In this document: positions 6,487 through 14,100 of the stretch, piece after piece | How the letters are laid out: each line of letters begins with the position of its first letter | How positions within the stretch are numbered: position 1 is the stretch's first letter | Source: JBOGXF01 sp050694275 | GTDB lineage: Bacteria > Actinomycetota > CADDZG01 > WHSQ01 | Length of the DNA stretch: 30,140 bases | Assembly (NCBI GenBank): GCA_050694275.1 | Contig: JBOGXF010000173.1 | Coordinates: 1-30,140, forward strand | Reading direction: 5' to 3' | Translations under genes and position numbers: made by a program | Notes under the pieces: generated by a model | Told to the model about the DNA's origin: nothing | Seen by the model: only the letters and a program-made list of their open reading frames with translations | Database searches by the model: none

Positions 6487-6852
6487 ATGCGCCCTCGCTT
6501 ACTGATACTGATTTGGCTCGCGTTCGCCCTGGTGGCGTCCCCGCTGGGCCTGTTCTCCGTTGCGGCCCACGCGTCCGCGACGCCCGTGCTCGCCCAGGAG
6601 CAATCCCCGGGGGGTGCCGGGGATCCAGTCGGGGAGCAAGAGGAGGCCGAGCAGCAGGAGGAGCGGGACGAGGAGGACACCGCCGAGGAGACCGGTGCGG
6701 GCGGCGAGGAGGGGGAGGCCGCGACCGAGACCGGACCGCAGTGGACCTATCAGATGGCGAGGATCGCAATGGTCGGCGTGGTCGCGCTCGGCCTCGCGAT
6801 CGGCGCGGCCTACTACCGCTTCGTGGTCATGCGGCGACGAGGCGGGGTCTGA
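6487..6852 (+). CDS. Secreted/membrane protein with Glu-rich linker
   Basis: The 121-residue protein has an N-terminal signal-like segment (about 1-36, basic start, hydrophobic core, VAAHASA and VLAQ as possible cleavage sites). A Gly/Glu-rich, very acidic linker (about 40-84) follows, then a second hydrophobic helix (about 90-112) and a basic tail RRRGG. This predicts an external acidic loop with a C-terminal membrane anchor. CGGAGG seven bases upstream supports the start. It sits just before the zincin-tilS-hpt block and is followed by an inverted repeat at 6871-6915, so it may be a one-gene unit. I do not recognise a family and assign no function. Confidence 0.65.
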   Translation: MRPRLLILIWLAFALVASPLGLFSVAAHASATPVLAQEQSPGGAGDPVGEQEEAEQQEERDEEDTAEETGAGGEEGEAATETGPQWTYQMARIAMVGVVALGLAIGAAYYRFVVMRRRGGV

Positions 6853-6870
6853 TCTCCTCACCCGGCCCGC

Positions 6871-6915
6871 CGAGTGGTCGTGAAACGCCCTCTGAGGGCG
6901 CGTGGCGACCACTCG
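6871..6915. repeat. Intergenic inverted repeat, copy 1 (gagtggtcg family)
   Basis: Arms CGAGTGGTCG (6871-6880) and CGACCACTCG (6906-6915) are perfectly complementary. They enclose a second stem CGCCCT/AGGGCG (6886-6891, 6895-6900). The same outer arms recur at 11628-11670. It lies between the acidic membrane protein and the zincin gene. It could end transcription, though no T-run follows, or it could be a dispersed repeat. Confidence 0.6.
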
Positions 6916-6932
6916 ACCTGTGTGATTTCTAG

Positions 6933-8003
6933 ATGGCACGTCTGATCGACCCGTTGATCGCCCGCCCGGTCGCCCGGCGCATCGCCGGCGACGCGCGGGT
7001 CGGCGATTCCTACCTCATGGAGCGGCTGACCCGGGACCTTGAACGCTCGGTGCCGCTCGCCGAGACCCTCGTCGCGGAGAAGAGCGGGATCCCGGCCCCC
7101 CCAGCGGTTCGGTGGGGGATCATCGGGCGAGCCGAGTGGGCCGATCGGAACATCGACGCCATGACGGTGCTCGTGCGGCCGCTCGCCGAGCGAATCGAGG
7201 CCCGTCTCGACCGGCTTCCGTGGCCGCTTCGCCTGGCCCAGCGGACGATCGTGTCGACCGAGGTCGGGGTGCTTCTCGGCTACGTCTCGCGGCGGGTCCT
7301 CGGTCAGTACGACCTCCTCGTTCCCGACGACACCCCGGACGCGCCGAAGCGGTCGGCAGATGGAGCGCCCCTTTACTTCGTCGGCGTCAACATCGTCGAG
7401 ACCGAACGGCGCGCCTCGTTCGTGCCCGAGGACTTCGCGCTGTGGGTCGCCCTCCACGAGGTCACCCATCGCTTTCAGTTCGCCGGGGTTCCGTGGCTCA
7501 AACAACGCTTCTTCGAGCTCGTCTCCGCCTACCTCGGATCGGTCGAACTCGACGCGTCGGGTCTCGCAGCACGCCTCGCGGGGGCGGCCCGACGCCTTGC
7601 GTCGCGCTCGCTCCCGCCCGAAGAAAAGAGCCCCGTCTACCTGCTCGCAACCGACGAGCAGCGCCGAGCGCTGGACGACATCCAGGCCCTCATGGCGGTG
7701 GTCGAGGGCCACGGCAACTACGTGATGGACAGCATCGGCGCCCGCGTCATCCCGTCGATCCGGCGTATGCGTTACGTCTTCGACCGCCGGCGCAGCCAGC
7801 TCGGCGCGGTCCAGCGGGCCATCAACCACGTCCTCGGGCTCGAGATGAAGCTGCGCCAGTACGAGCTGGGCCAGCGCTTCTGCGACGAGGTGGTGGCCAC
7901 GGGAGGCGAGGCCGCGCTCGCCCGGCTGTGGGAGGGGCCCGAGTCGTTCCCGGCCCTCGCCGAGCTCAAGGAGCCGAACCTGTGGCTGCGCCGGGTCGCG
8001 TGA
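6933..8003 (+). CDS. Zincin_2 / DUF2342 family zinc-dependent metallopeptidase-like protein
   Basis: The 356-residue protein contains ALHEVTHRFQF (H175, E176, H179) as the HExxH zinc motif and a downstream VVEGHGNYVMD segment (E258) that supplies the likely third ligand. This is the actinobacterial family often annotated as a coenzyme F420 biosynthesis-associated or zinc-dependent metalloprotease (PF10103 as I recall). Its usual genomic place is immediately before tilS and hpt, as here. ATG 6933 lacks a Shine-Dalgarno sequence; TGTGAT lies six bases upstream and may be a weak leaderless -10. The last four bases overlap tilS (GTGA), so the two are translationally coupled. The substrate is not known to me; the F420 link in common annotation is not supported by anything in this window. 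Confidence 0.85.
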   Translation: MARLIDPLIARPVARRIAGDARVGDSYLMERLTRDLERSVPLAETLVAEKSGIPAPPAVRWGIIGRAEWADRNIDAMTVLVRPLAERIEARLDRLPWPLRLAQRTIVSTEVGVLLGYVSRRVLGQYDLLVPDDTPDAPKRSADGAPLYFVGVNIVETERRASFVPEDFALWVALHEVTHRFQFAGVPWLKQRFFELVSAYLGSVELDASGLAARLAGAARRLASRSLPPEEKSPVYLLATDEQRRALDDIQALMAVVEGHGNYVMDSIGARVIPSIRRMRYVFDRRRSQLGAVQRAINHVLGLEMKLRQYELGQRFCDEVVATGGEAALARLWEGPESFPALAELKEPNLWLRRVA

Positions 8004-8983
8004 GCCGGCCGCTCGGGGGGGTCGGGTACGACGTCGTCGAGCGTGTCCGGGACACGATCCGTCGCTACCGCATGCTCGAGGGCGGCGAGACCGTGGTGGT
8101 CGGGGCGTCCGGGGGGCCGGATTCGACCTGCCTGCTTGACATCCTCGCCCGTCTCGACTCCAAGCTCGGCCTGAACCTCGTCGTCGCGCACGTCGACCAC
8201 GGCCTCTCCGAGGAGTCCGAGCGCATCGCCGGCCGGGTCTCGGCCGGGGGGGCGGAGGCGGGCTACGACGTCCACGTCATGCGGATCAAGGATCTCGAGG
8301 GCCCCAACCTCCACGCCCGCGCCCGAGACCTCCGCTATTCGTTCTTCGACACCATCGCCGCCAAGACGGACGCGAGCCGAATCGCCACGGGTCACACCCT
8401 CGACGACCGGGTCGAGACCACTCTCGCCCGGCTCATCCACGGCGCCGGCACGGCCGGGCTTGCCGGCATCCCTCCGGTGGATCTAGCGCGCATCCGCCCC
8501 CTCATCGACCTCCGCCGGGCCGAAGCGCGGGCCTACTGCGAGGAGCTCTCGCTGCCGTTCTTCGACGACCCCGCCAACGTCGACGAGCGCTTCGAGCGCC
8601 CTGCGATCCGAGCCCGGGTGCTCGACTCGATCGAGTCGCACTGGGGGCCGGGAGCGATCGAGGCGATGGCGACCTCGGCCGATCGCCTGACCGAAGACGC
8701 CACGGCCCTGAAGGGCCTCGCGGAGCGCCTCTTCGCCGAGATCGCCGAAACGACCGAAAGGAGCATCAGGCTCGACGGCGACGCGCTCCTCGAGATGCCT
8801 CGCGCCTTCCGGAGGAGGATCCTCGAGCTGGCGGTCGGGCGTGTCCGCGACCGCTCGGGCGGCATCGATGCCGCGCTCGACTCGCTCGACTCAAGCCCCG
8901 CCCGCGAACTTCGGTTCGCGGTCGCACAGGGCATCGAGATCGTCGTCGGCCCCAATCAGGTCGTCGTCAATAAACCCGACTGA
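8000..8983 (+). CDS. tilS: tRNA(Ile)-lysidine synthase
   Basis: TilS modifies C34 of tRNA-Ile(CAU) to lysidine using ATP and lysine, so that the tRNA reads AUA. The PP-loop motif SGGPDS is at residues 37-42, VVAHVDHGLSEES follows, and the GHTLDDRVETTLARLIHGAG segment is the conserved active-site region. The protein has 327 residues and ends shortly after the second domain, so it is the shorter actinobacterial form with no clear C-terminal tRNA-binding domain. The GTG at 8000 overlaps the zincin stop by four bases and places the ATP-binding strand at the usual distance from the N terminus. The reading frame stays open far upstream in the shadow of the zincin gene, but that part is not real. 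Confidence 0.92.
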   Translation: MSRPLGGVGYDVVERVRDTIRRYRMLEGGETVVVGASGGPDSTCLLDILARLDSKLGLNLVVAHVDHGLSEESERIAGRVSAGGAEAGYDVHVMRIKDLEGPNLHARARDLRYSFFDTIAAKTDASRIATGHTLDDRVETTLARLIHGAGTAGLAGIPPVDLARIRPLIDLRRAEARAYCEELSLPFFDDPANVDERFERPAIRARVLDSIESHWGPGAIEAMATSADRLTEDATALKGLAERLFAEIAETTERSIRLDGDALLEMPRAFRRRILELAVGRVRDRSGGIDAALDSLDSSPARELRFAVAQGIEIVVGPNQVVVNKPD

Positions 8984-8992
8984 GCCGATGAG

Positions 8993-8998
8993 TAGGAT
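8993..8998 (+). promoter_or_regulatory. Leaderless-type -10 box of hpt
   Basis: TAGGAT followed by exactly six bases and then ATG 9005. There is no Shine-Dalgarno sequence. The spacing places transcription start at or next to the A of the ATG. Confidence 0.5.
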
Positions 8999-9004
8999 GG
9001 CGTC

Positions 9005-9574
9005 ATGACGGCCGAAGTGCACGAAGACATCCAAGAGATCCTCGTCACCGCGGACCAGATCCAAGACAAGATCGCCGAGCTCGCCAAACAGATCACCGAG
9101 GAGTATCGGGACAAGGACGTCCTTCTCGTCGGTGTGCTCAAGGGCGCGTTCGTGTTCATGTCCGATCTCGCGCGCCACATCCAGCTCCCGATCGAGTTCG
9201 ACTTCATGGCGGTGAGCAGTTACGGCTCGTCGACCAAGTCGTCCGGGGTCGTGCGCATCCTCAAAGACCTCGATTACGAGATCACCGGGCGCCATGTGCT
9301 CCTGGTCGAGGACATCATCGACTCGGGGCTGACGATCTCTTACCTGCTCCGCTATCTCGAGGCCCGCCGGCCGGCCTCGCTGGAGATCTGCTCTCTCTTC
9401 TGGAAGAAGGGTGAGCAGGCCGTCCCGCTCGAGGTGAAGTATCCGGGCTTCGAGATACCCCCGGTGTTCGTAGTGGGCTACGGGCTCGATTACTCGGAGA
9501 AATACCGCAACCTCCCCTATATCGGGGTGCTCAAGCCGAGCGCCTACGAGGTCGAATCAACGAGTGAAGCTTGA
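9005..9574 (+). CDS. hpt: Hypoxanthine (guanine) phosphoribosyltransferase
   Basis: The enzyme joins hypoxanthine or guanine to PRPP, giving IMP or GMP in purine salvage. The PRPP-binding motif VLLVEDIIDSGLT is at about residues 98-110, with the two acidic residues E102-D103. Upstream are VGVLKGAFVFMSDLARHI and the flexible-loop region SSYGSSTKSSG, and YGLDYSEKYRNLPYIG closes the fold; all are HPRT hallmarks. Length 189 is normal. It is 21 bases after tilS with its own TANNNT box, so it may be transcribed both with tilS and separately. The pairing with tilS and ftsH is conserved in actinobacteria and Bacillus. Confidence 0.95.
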   Translation: MTAEVHEDIQEILVTADQIQDKIAELAKQITEEYRDKDVLLVGVLKGAFVFMSDLARHIQLPIEFDFMAVSSYGSSTKSSGVVRILKDLDYEITGRHVLLVEDIIDSGLTISYLLRYLEARRPASLEICSLFWKKGEQAVPLEVKYPGFEIPPVFVVGYGLDYSEKYRNLPYIGVLKPSAYEVESTSEA

Positions 9575-9628
9575 CAACGGCCAAGCGAAGGGAGGCGACA
9601 GCCGCCCGAAGGTCGCCCGGTCAAGCTT
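9567..9628. repeat. Long-range inverted repeat in the hpt-ftsH spacer
   Basis: Arms AAGCTTGAC (9567-9575, overlapping the hpt stop) and GTCAAGCTT (9620-9628) match perfectly. The 44-base loop holds a smaller GGGAGGC/GCCGCCC-type stem near 9590-9607. Just after it, GCTCGTACGAGC (9630-9641) is a 12-bp palindrome. The spacer may form a structured terminator or regulatory element ahead of ftsH; no long T-run follows. Confidence 0.5.
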
Positions 9629-9671
9629 TGCTCGTACGAGCTAACGGGGTTTCTTTGTCCTAGCGCGCTGG

Positions 9672-9677
9672 TAGCCT
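9672..9677 (+). promoter_or_regulatory. Leaderless-type -10 box of ftsH
   Basis: TAGCCT, six bases, then ATG 9684. No Shine-Dalgarno sequence lies before the ATG. A T-rich stretch at 9650-9658 could hold a weak -35. Confidence 0.5.
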
Positions 9678-9683
9678 TAGCCA

Positions 9684-11621
9684 ATGAATCGGATATTCCG
9701 CTCCGCCATCTTCTATCTCGTACTGATCATCGCCGTGGTGTGGGTCTTCAACCTGTACCGGGCGAGTTCGGACGCGCCCGAGAAGATCGAGTCCGTCAAC
9801 GAGTGGGTCGCCGCGGTCGAGAACGGCGAGATCGCATCGGTCAAGTTCCTCAACAAGGACGAGAAGGGCACCGGCGAGTTCAAGAACGGCGACACCTACG
9901 AGCTCAGCTTCCCGAAGGACACGGTCGACGACTTCGCCGAGCTCGCGCGCGAGAATGGCGTGAACGTGTCCGCCGATCCGCAGCAGGGGTCGGTGTTCCT
10001 GTCGGTCCTGTTCCAGTTCCTGCCGATCCTCATCATCGTCGGCTTCTTCTTTTTCCTGATGCAGCAGATGCAGGGCGGCGGCAACCGGGTCATGAGCTTC
10101 GGCAAGGCCAAGGCGCGTCTCGTCACCAAGGACCAGCCGAAGATCACCTTCGCCGACGTTGCCGGGCTTGACGAGGCGATCGAGGAGCTCCAGGAGATCA
10201 AGGAGTACCTCGAGGCACCTCAGAAGTTCCAGGCCATGGGGGCCAAGATCCCCAAGGGCGTGCTGCTCTACGGGCCGCCGGGAACCGGCAAGACCCTGTT
10301 GGCGCGCGCCGTCGCCGGCGAGGCCGGGGTCCCGTTCTTCTCGATCTCGGGCTCGGACTTCGTCGAGATGTTCGTCGGAGTCGGGGCTAGCAGGGTTCGC
10401 GATCTCTTCGAGCAGGCGAAGTCGAACGCTCCATCGATCGTCTTCATGGACGAGATCGACGCCGTCGGTCGGCACCGCGGTGCGGGCCTCGGCGGCGGGC
10501 ACGACGAGCGGGAGCAGACGCTCAACCAGCTCCTCGTCGAGATGGACGGCTTCGACATCAAGGCCGGCGTCATTCTCGTCGCCGCGACCAACCGACCCGA
10601 CATCCTCGATCCCGCGCTCCTGCGTCCCGGTCGCTTCGACCGCCAGATCGTCGCCGACCGGCCCGATCTCAACGGTCGAGTCGGCATCCTCAAGGTGCAC
10701 ACCCGCGGCAAGCCGATCAGCAAAGAGGTCGACATCGAGGTCCTCGCCCGCCGCACGCCCGGCTTCACCGGGGCGGACCTCGCCAACGTCGTCAACGAGG
10801 CGGCGCTCCTCGCGGCCCGGTTCTCGCGTCCCGAGGTGGGCATGCCCGAGCTCGAAGAGGCGATCGATCGCGTGCTCGCCGGCCCCGAACGCAGAAGCCG
10901 GGTCATCTCCGAGAAGGAGAAGAAGGTCATCGCCTACCACGAGGCGGGCCACGCACTTGTCTCGCACGCCCTGCCAAACGCCGATCCCGTCCACAAGGTG
11001 TCGATCGTGAGCCGCGGCCGGGCCCTCGGCTACACGCTCACGCTCCCAACCGAGGACCGGTTCCTCGTAACGAGGTCCGAGCTCATCGACGAGCTCGCCA
11101 TGCTTCTCGGGGGCCGGGTCGCGGAAGAGGTCGTCTTCAACGAGCCGACGACGGGGGCGCAGGACGACATCCAGCGCGCAACCCGAATAGCCAAGCAGAT
11201 GGTGACGCAGTTCGGCATGTCCGATCTCGGCCCCCTGCAGTACGGGGAAAGCGACTCGCAGCCCTTCCTCGGCCGGGACTTCGGTCACGTCAAGGACTAC
11301 TCCGACTCGCTCGCGGCCAACATCGATTCCGAGGTCCGGCGTCTGGTCGAGGAAGCCCACGACGAAGCGCGCGAGATCATCACCAAGTATCGGGAGAAGC
11401 TCGACCTCATGGTCGAACGCCTGCTCGAGAAGGAGTCGATCGAGAAGGAAGAGGTCTCCGAGATCCTCGCCGAGGTCGCCAAGCAGTTCCCGACCGATCC
11501 CATCGAGCGCGCCCGGCTCCGGCGCAAGGCACGAGAGGAACAAGAGGCGGCCGCGGCCGCGAGCGAGGAGCGCCGCAAGCTGCCCCGGACCCGGCCCAAG
11601 CCGCGCCTCGGCGAGATCTAG
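9684..11621 (+). CDS. ftsH: ATP-dependent zinc metalloprotease FtsH
   Basis: FtsH is a membrane-bound hexameric AAA+ protease that extracts and degrades membrane and short-lived cytosolic proteins. Two membrane helices (about 7-25 and 103-126) flank a small external domain. The AAA module has Walker A GPPGTGKT (197-204), Walker B IVFMDEID (252-259) and the second region of homology RPGRFDR. The protease domain has HEAGH (419-423) with the third ligand expected at the aspartates in TTGAQDDIQ (about 494-495). The 645-residue length is normal and the C-terminal tail is basic. The ATG start fits both the membrane helix and the TANNNT box. It stands between hpt and folE, its standard actinobacterial position, but is bordered on both sides by inverted repeats, so it may be its own transcription unit. 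Confidence 0.97.
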   Translation: MNRIFRSAIFYLVLIIAVVWVFNLYRASSDAPEKIESVNEWVAAVENGEIASVKFLNKDEKGTGEFKNGDTYELSFPKDTVDDFAELARENGVNVSADPQQGSVFLSVLFQFLPILIIVGFFFFLMQQMQGGGNRVMSFGKAKARLVTKDQPKITFADVAGLDEAIEELQEIKEYLEAPQKFQAMGAKIPKGVLLYGPPGTGKTLLARAVAGEAGVPFFSISGSDFVEMFVGVGASRVRDLFEQAKSNAPSIVFMDEIDAVGRHRGAGLGGGHDEREQTLNQLLVEMDGFDIKAGVILVAATNRPDILDPALLRPGRFDRQIVADRPDLNGRVGILKVHTRGKPISKEVDIEVLARRTPGFTGADLANVVNEAALLAARFSRPEVGMPELEEAIDRVLAGPERRSRVISEKEKKVIAYHEAGHALVSHALPNADPVHKVSIVSRGRALGYTLTLPTEDRFLVTRSELIDELAMLLGGRVAEEVVFNEPTTGAQDDIQRATRIAKQMVTQFGMSDLGPLQYGESDSQPFLGRDFGHVKDYSDSLAANIDSEVRRLVEEAHDEAREIITKYREKLDLMVERLLEKESIEKEEVSEILAEVAKQFPTDPIERARLRRKAREEQEAAAAASEERRKLPRTRPKPRLGEI

Positions 11622-11627
11622 CCCGCT

Positions 11628-11670
11628 GAGTGGTCGATGAGTCGGCTACGGGCCTACTGAGCGACCACTC
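11628..11670. repeat. Intergenic inverted repeat, copy 2 (gagtggtcg family)
   Basis: Arms GAGTGGTCG (11628-11636) and CGACCACTC (11662-11670) match those at 6871-6915, as do the flanks (CCCGCT before, GCCG after). The loop differs from copy 1. It lies seven bases after the ftsH stop, a terminator-like place, but no T-run follows. Confidence 0.6.
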
Positions 11671-11694
11671 GCCGCCTTCACCGCTGGGCCGCCT

Positions 11695-11700
11695 TAGTCT
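11695..11700 (+). promoter_or_regulatory. Leaderless-type -10 box of folE
   Basis: TAGTCT, six bases (GTTGCC), then ATG 11707. No Shine-Dalgarno sequence is present. Confidence 0.5.
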
Positions 11701-11706
11701 GTTGCC

Positions 11707-12279
11707 ATGACCAAGATCGATCGTGAGTTGATTGCCGAAAGCGTGCGGGGTCTGCTCAAGGCCATCGGCGAGGAGCCCGACCGCGACGGGCTCATGCGCA
11801 CACCCGAGCGCGTCGCCGAGATGTTCGAGGAGATCTTTTCGGGCGTCGGGCGCAACCCCGCCGAGGTGATCGACGTCGTGTTCGACGCGAATCACGACGA
11901 GATGATCATGGTGCGCGACATCCCTCTGTATTCCGTGTGTGAGCATCACCTAGTTCCGTTCAGCGGACAGGCCCACGTCGCCTACATCCCGAACGAGAAA
12001 GGCCAGATCACCGGGCTCTCCAAGATCGCTCGGGTCGTGGACCTTCTGTCCAAGCGTCCGCAGGTGCAGGAGAAGCTGACCACCCAGATCGCCGACGCCA
12101 TCGAGCGCGCGCTCGAGCCGCGCGGCGTGCTCGTCGTGATCGAGGCCGAGCACCTGTGTATGTCGATGCGCGGCATCAAGAAACCCGGGAGCCAGACGGT
12201 GACGTCGGCGGTGCGCGGCATCTTTCGAGAGAACGACGCGACTCGCGCCGAGGCGATGGGACTAATCAACCGAGGTTAG
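11707..12279 (+). CDS. folE: GTP cyclohydrolase I
   Basis: FolE converts GTP to 7,8-dihydroneopterin triphosphate, the first step of tetrahydrofolate synthesis. The zinc site is visible as SVCEHHLVPF (C78, H81) and HLCMSMRG (C151). RTPERVAEMF near the N terminus and GLSKIARVVDLLSKRPQVQE in the middle are also family hallmarks. The 190-residue length matches the type IA enzyme. It opens the folate genes, followed after 35 bases by an unrelated secreted protein and then folP-folB-folK, so the pathway cluster is interrupted by one gene. The start is supported by the TANNNT box six bases upstream. Confidence 0.96.
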   Translation: MTKIDRELIAESVRGLLKAIGEEPDRDGLMRTPERVAEMFEEIFSGVGRNPAEVIDVVFDANHDEMIMVRDIPLYSVCEHHLVPFSGQAHVAYIPNEKGQITGLSKIARVVDLLSKRPQVQEKLTTQIADAIERALEPRGVLVVIEAEHLCMSMRGIKKPGSQTVTSAVRGIFRENDATRAEAMGLINRG

Positions 12280-12314
12280 GGAACAGTAGGGGACCCGTCG
12301 CCGTCTAAACCGAT

Positions 12315-12890
12315 ATGAGAAGACTGACACTGTTCACGGCATGCATCATGGCGGCGTCAACGATCGCGCTGTTCCCGCAACCCGCGTTCGCCTGCAGTTG
12401 CGCGCCACCCGGCAGCGATCTCGAGGCGATGCAGGGCTCCGACGCGGTGTTCGCAGGAACCGTCATGAGCGCTAGCGACCCTCAGGGAGACGGGCGAATC
12501 GTCAGCAGCGGACGACCAATCTTCTACACCTTCGAGGTCGACGCCGTCGCGAAGGGCGACGTCGATGATCGCCAGCAGGTGCGCTCGGCCGCGGACGGCG
12601 CCTCGTGTGGCTTCGGCTTCCAGGAGGGCCGCCGCTATCTCGTGTTCGCCTACCACGGCAGGGGGGAGGCCGATCCCGACGAGCCTCTCCACACCGATCT
12701 CTGCACCAAGACACGAGGGATCGCTCGTGGGGCCGAACTGCCGTTTGCGGCGCGCGATGTCTCCGGTGATCGCGACGCGCCCGGGCCCCCGGTCGACTAC
12801 GGCTCGGGCACGCTCATCGCCGCGCTGGCCGCGCTCGCCGTTTTGATGGTCGGGGCCGGCTACCTGTTGTTCCGGCGCATCCGGGCCTAA
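12315..12890 (+). CDS. TIMP/NTR-like secreted, membrane-anchored protein
   Basis: The 191-residue protein has a signal peptide ending in PAFA (residues 23-26), so cleavage would expose CSCAPP with C27 as the new N terminus. SDAVFAGTV, TFEVDAVAKG, ASCGFGFQEGRRYLVFAY and LCTKTR follow, the pattern of the NTR/TIMP fold with disulfide cysteines C27, C29, C98 and C130. A membrane helix (about 165-186) and basic tail FRRIR anchor it outside the cell. Animal TIMPs inhibit metalloproteases through an N-terminal C-x-C; whether the bacterial relatives do so is not established. It sits between folE and folP without obvious pathway connection. The alternative is a generic NTR-domain adhesion or binding protein. 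Confidence 0.75.
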   Translation: MRRLTLFTACIMAASTIALFPQPAFACSCAPPGSDLEAMQGSDAVFAGTVMSASDPQGDGRIVSSGRPIFYTFEVDAVAKGDVDDRQQVRSAADGASCGFGFQEGRRYLVFAYHGRGEADPDEPLHTDLCTKTRGIARGAELPFAARDVSGDRDAPGPPVDYGSGTLIAALAALAVLMVGAGYLLFRRIRA

Positions 12891-12898
12891 CGGTTGCC

Positions 12899-12904
12899 TA
12901 CACT
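12899..12904 (+). promoter_or_regulatory. Leaderless-type -10 box of folP
   Basis: TACACT, six bases (CCACCC), then ATG 12911. No Shine-Dalgarno sequence. Suggests a separate promoter for the folP-folB-folK run. Confidence 0.5.
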
Positions 12905-12910
12905 CCACCC

Positions 12911-13744
12911 ATGAAGCTTCGCCTGCCGTCCGGCTTCTTGCCGCTGGATCGCGTCGCGGTGATGGGGGTGCTGAACGTCACCCCGGACTCGTTCTCTGAC
13001 GGAGGGCTGTGGCTCGACCCAGATGCCGCGATCAGGCACGGCATCGAGATGGTCGAGCAGGGTGCGGCAATCGTCGATGTGGGGGGTGAATCGACCCGCC
13101 CGGGAGCCGTACCGGTTCCGCAGGAAGAGGAGCTTCGGCGCGTCATCCCGGTCGTCGAGGCGTTGAGCGCAGAACTCGACGCGCCGGTCTCGATCGACAC
13201 GCGCAAGCCGGAGGTGGCTCGGCGCGCGGTGGAGGCGGGAGCGTCGATCGTCAACGACACTGCCGGAGAAGAGGCCGATCGGGCGATGGACGACGTCGTG
13301 ATCGACACGGGGGCCGCGGTCGTCGTCATGCACTCGCGCGGGACGCCCTCGACCATGAGATCGCTGACCGATTACGATGACGTGGTAGCAGATGTCTCGT
13401 CGTGGCTGAGAGAACGCGCCGGACGGCTCGAAGACAGGGGCGCGCCACATGACGCGGTCGTGCTGGATCCGGGCTTCGGCTTCGCCAAGACACCGCCGCA
13501 GAACCTCGAGATTCTCAGCCGCATCGACGAATTCCTTGCCCTGGGCCATCCGTTGCTCGTCGGTACGTCACGGAAATCATTTATCGGAGCGGTGCTGGAT
13601 CTGCCCGAGGGCGAACGCGTCGAGGGAACCATGGCGACGGTGGCGTGGGCGGTGGCCCGGGGGGCGCAGATCGTGCGGGTCCACGACGTCGTCGCGGGGG
13701 TGCGCACGGCTCGCATGGTCGAAGCGATAAGGGACGCACGCTGA
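12911..13744 (+). CDS. folP: Dihydropteroate synthase
   Basis: FolP condenses p-aminobenzoate with hydroxymethyl-dihydropterin pyrophosphate and is the sulfonamide target. The two signature loops are intact: MGVLNVTPDSFSDGG (18-32) and VGGESTRPGA (57-66). SIDTRKPEVA, NDTAG and LVGTSRKSFIG downstream bind the pterin and phosphate. Length 277 is normal. Its stop overlaps the folB start as TGATG, so folP-folB-folK are translated as a chain. The order folE-x-folP-folB-folK is the mycobacterial one with a single inserted gene. Confidence 0.96.
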   Translation: MKLRLPSGFLPLDRVAVMGVLNVTPDSFSDGGLWLDPDAAIRHGIEMVEQGAAIVDVGGESTRPGAVPVPQEEELRRVIPVVEALSAELDAPVSIDTRKPEVARRAVEAGASIVNDTAGEEADRAMDDVVIDTGAAVVVMHSRGTPSTMRSLTDYDDVVADVSSWLRERAGRLEDRGAPHDAVVLDPGFGFAKTPPQNLEILSRIDEFLALGHPLLVGTSRKSFIGAVLDLPEGERVEGTMATVAWAVARGAQIVRVHDVVAGVRTARMVEAIRDAR

Positions 13745-14100
13745 TGGGGGTCATCGCGATCCGCGCGCTCAGGGCCGAGGCCCGCATCGGGGTCAGCGAC
13801 GAAGAGAGAAGCGCGCCACGCGAGGTTGTCGTGGATCTCGAGCTCGAGACGTCTCTCGACCGAGCGGGAGAGAGCGACGACCTCTCCGACACGATCGACT
13901 ACGCGGCCGTGGTGACCGCAGTGACGGAGGTGATCGAGGGCGGCGAGGTCAGGCTCCTCGAGCATCTTGCGGGCAAGATCGCCGACACGATGGGACGCTT
14001 CTCTGGCATCGACCGGGTTACGGTAGAAGTGTCCAAGAAACCACCCATCCCACAAGTCGTGGAGGCTGTAGCGGTGAGGATCTCCAGGGAGTTCAGGTGA
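13744..14100 (+). CDS. folB: Dihydroneopterin aldolase
   Basis: FolB cleaves dihydroneopterin to 6-hydroxymethyl-dihydropterin and glycolaldehyde. The 118-residue protein shows RAEARIGVSDEER at the N terminus, DTIDYAAVV (49-57), RLLEHLAGKIA (70-80) and the VSKKPPIP segment (96-103) with the catalytic-lysine region. All are typical of the octameric enzyme. ATG 13744 shares one base with the folP stop. It overlaps folK by four bases (GTGA). An upstream in-frame start at 13645 would run through folP in another frame and is unlikely. Confidence 0.93.
   Translation: MGVIAIRALRAEARIGVSDEERSAPREVVVDLELETSLDRAGESDDLSDTIDYAAVVTAVTEVIEGGEVRLLEHLAGKIADTMGRFSGIDRVTVEVSKKPPIPQVVEAVAVRISREFR

Noticed and set aside
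9660..11543. Very long reverse-strand open frame opposite ftsH
   Set aside because: It mirrors ftsH codon bias in high-G+C DNA; it has no recognisable domain, while the forward strand has every FtsH motif.
12280..12314. Terminator after folE (GGG...CCC)
   Set aside because: Only three base pairs and no T-run.
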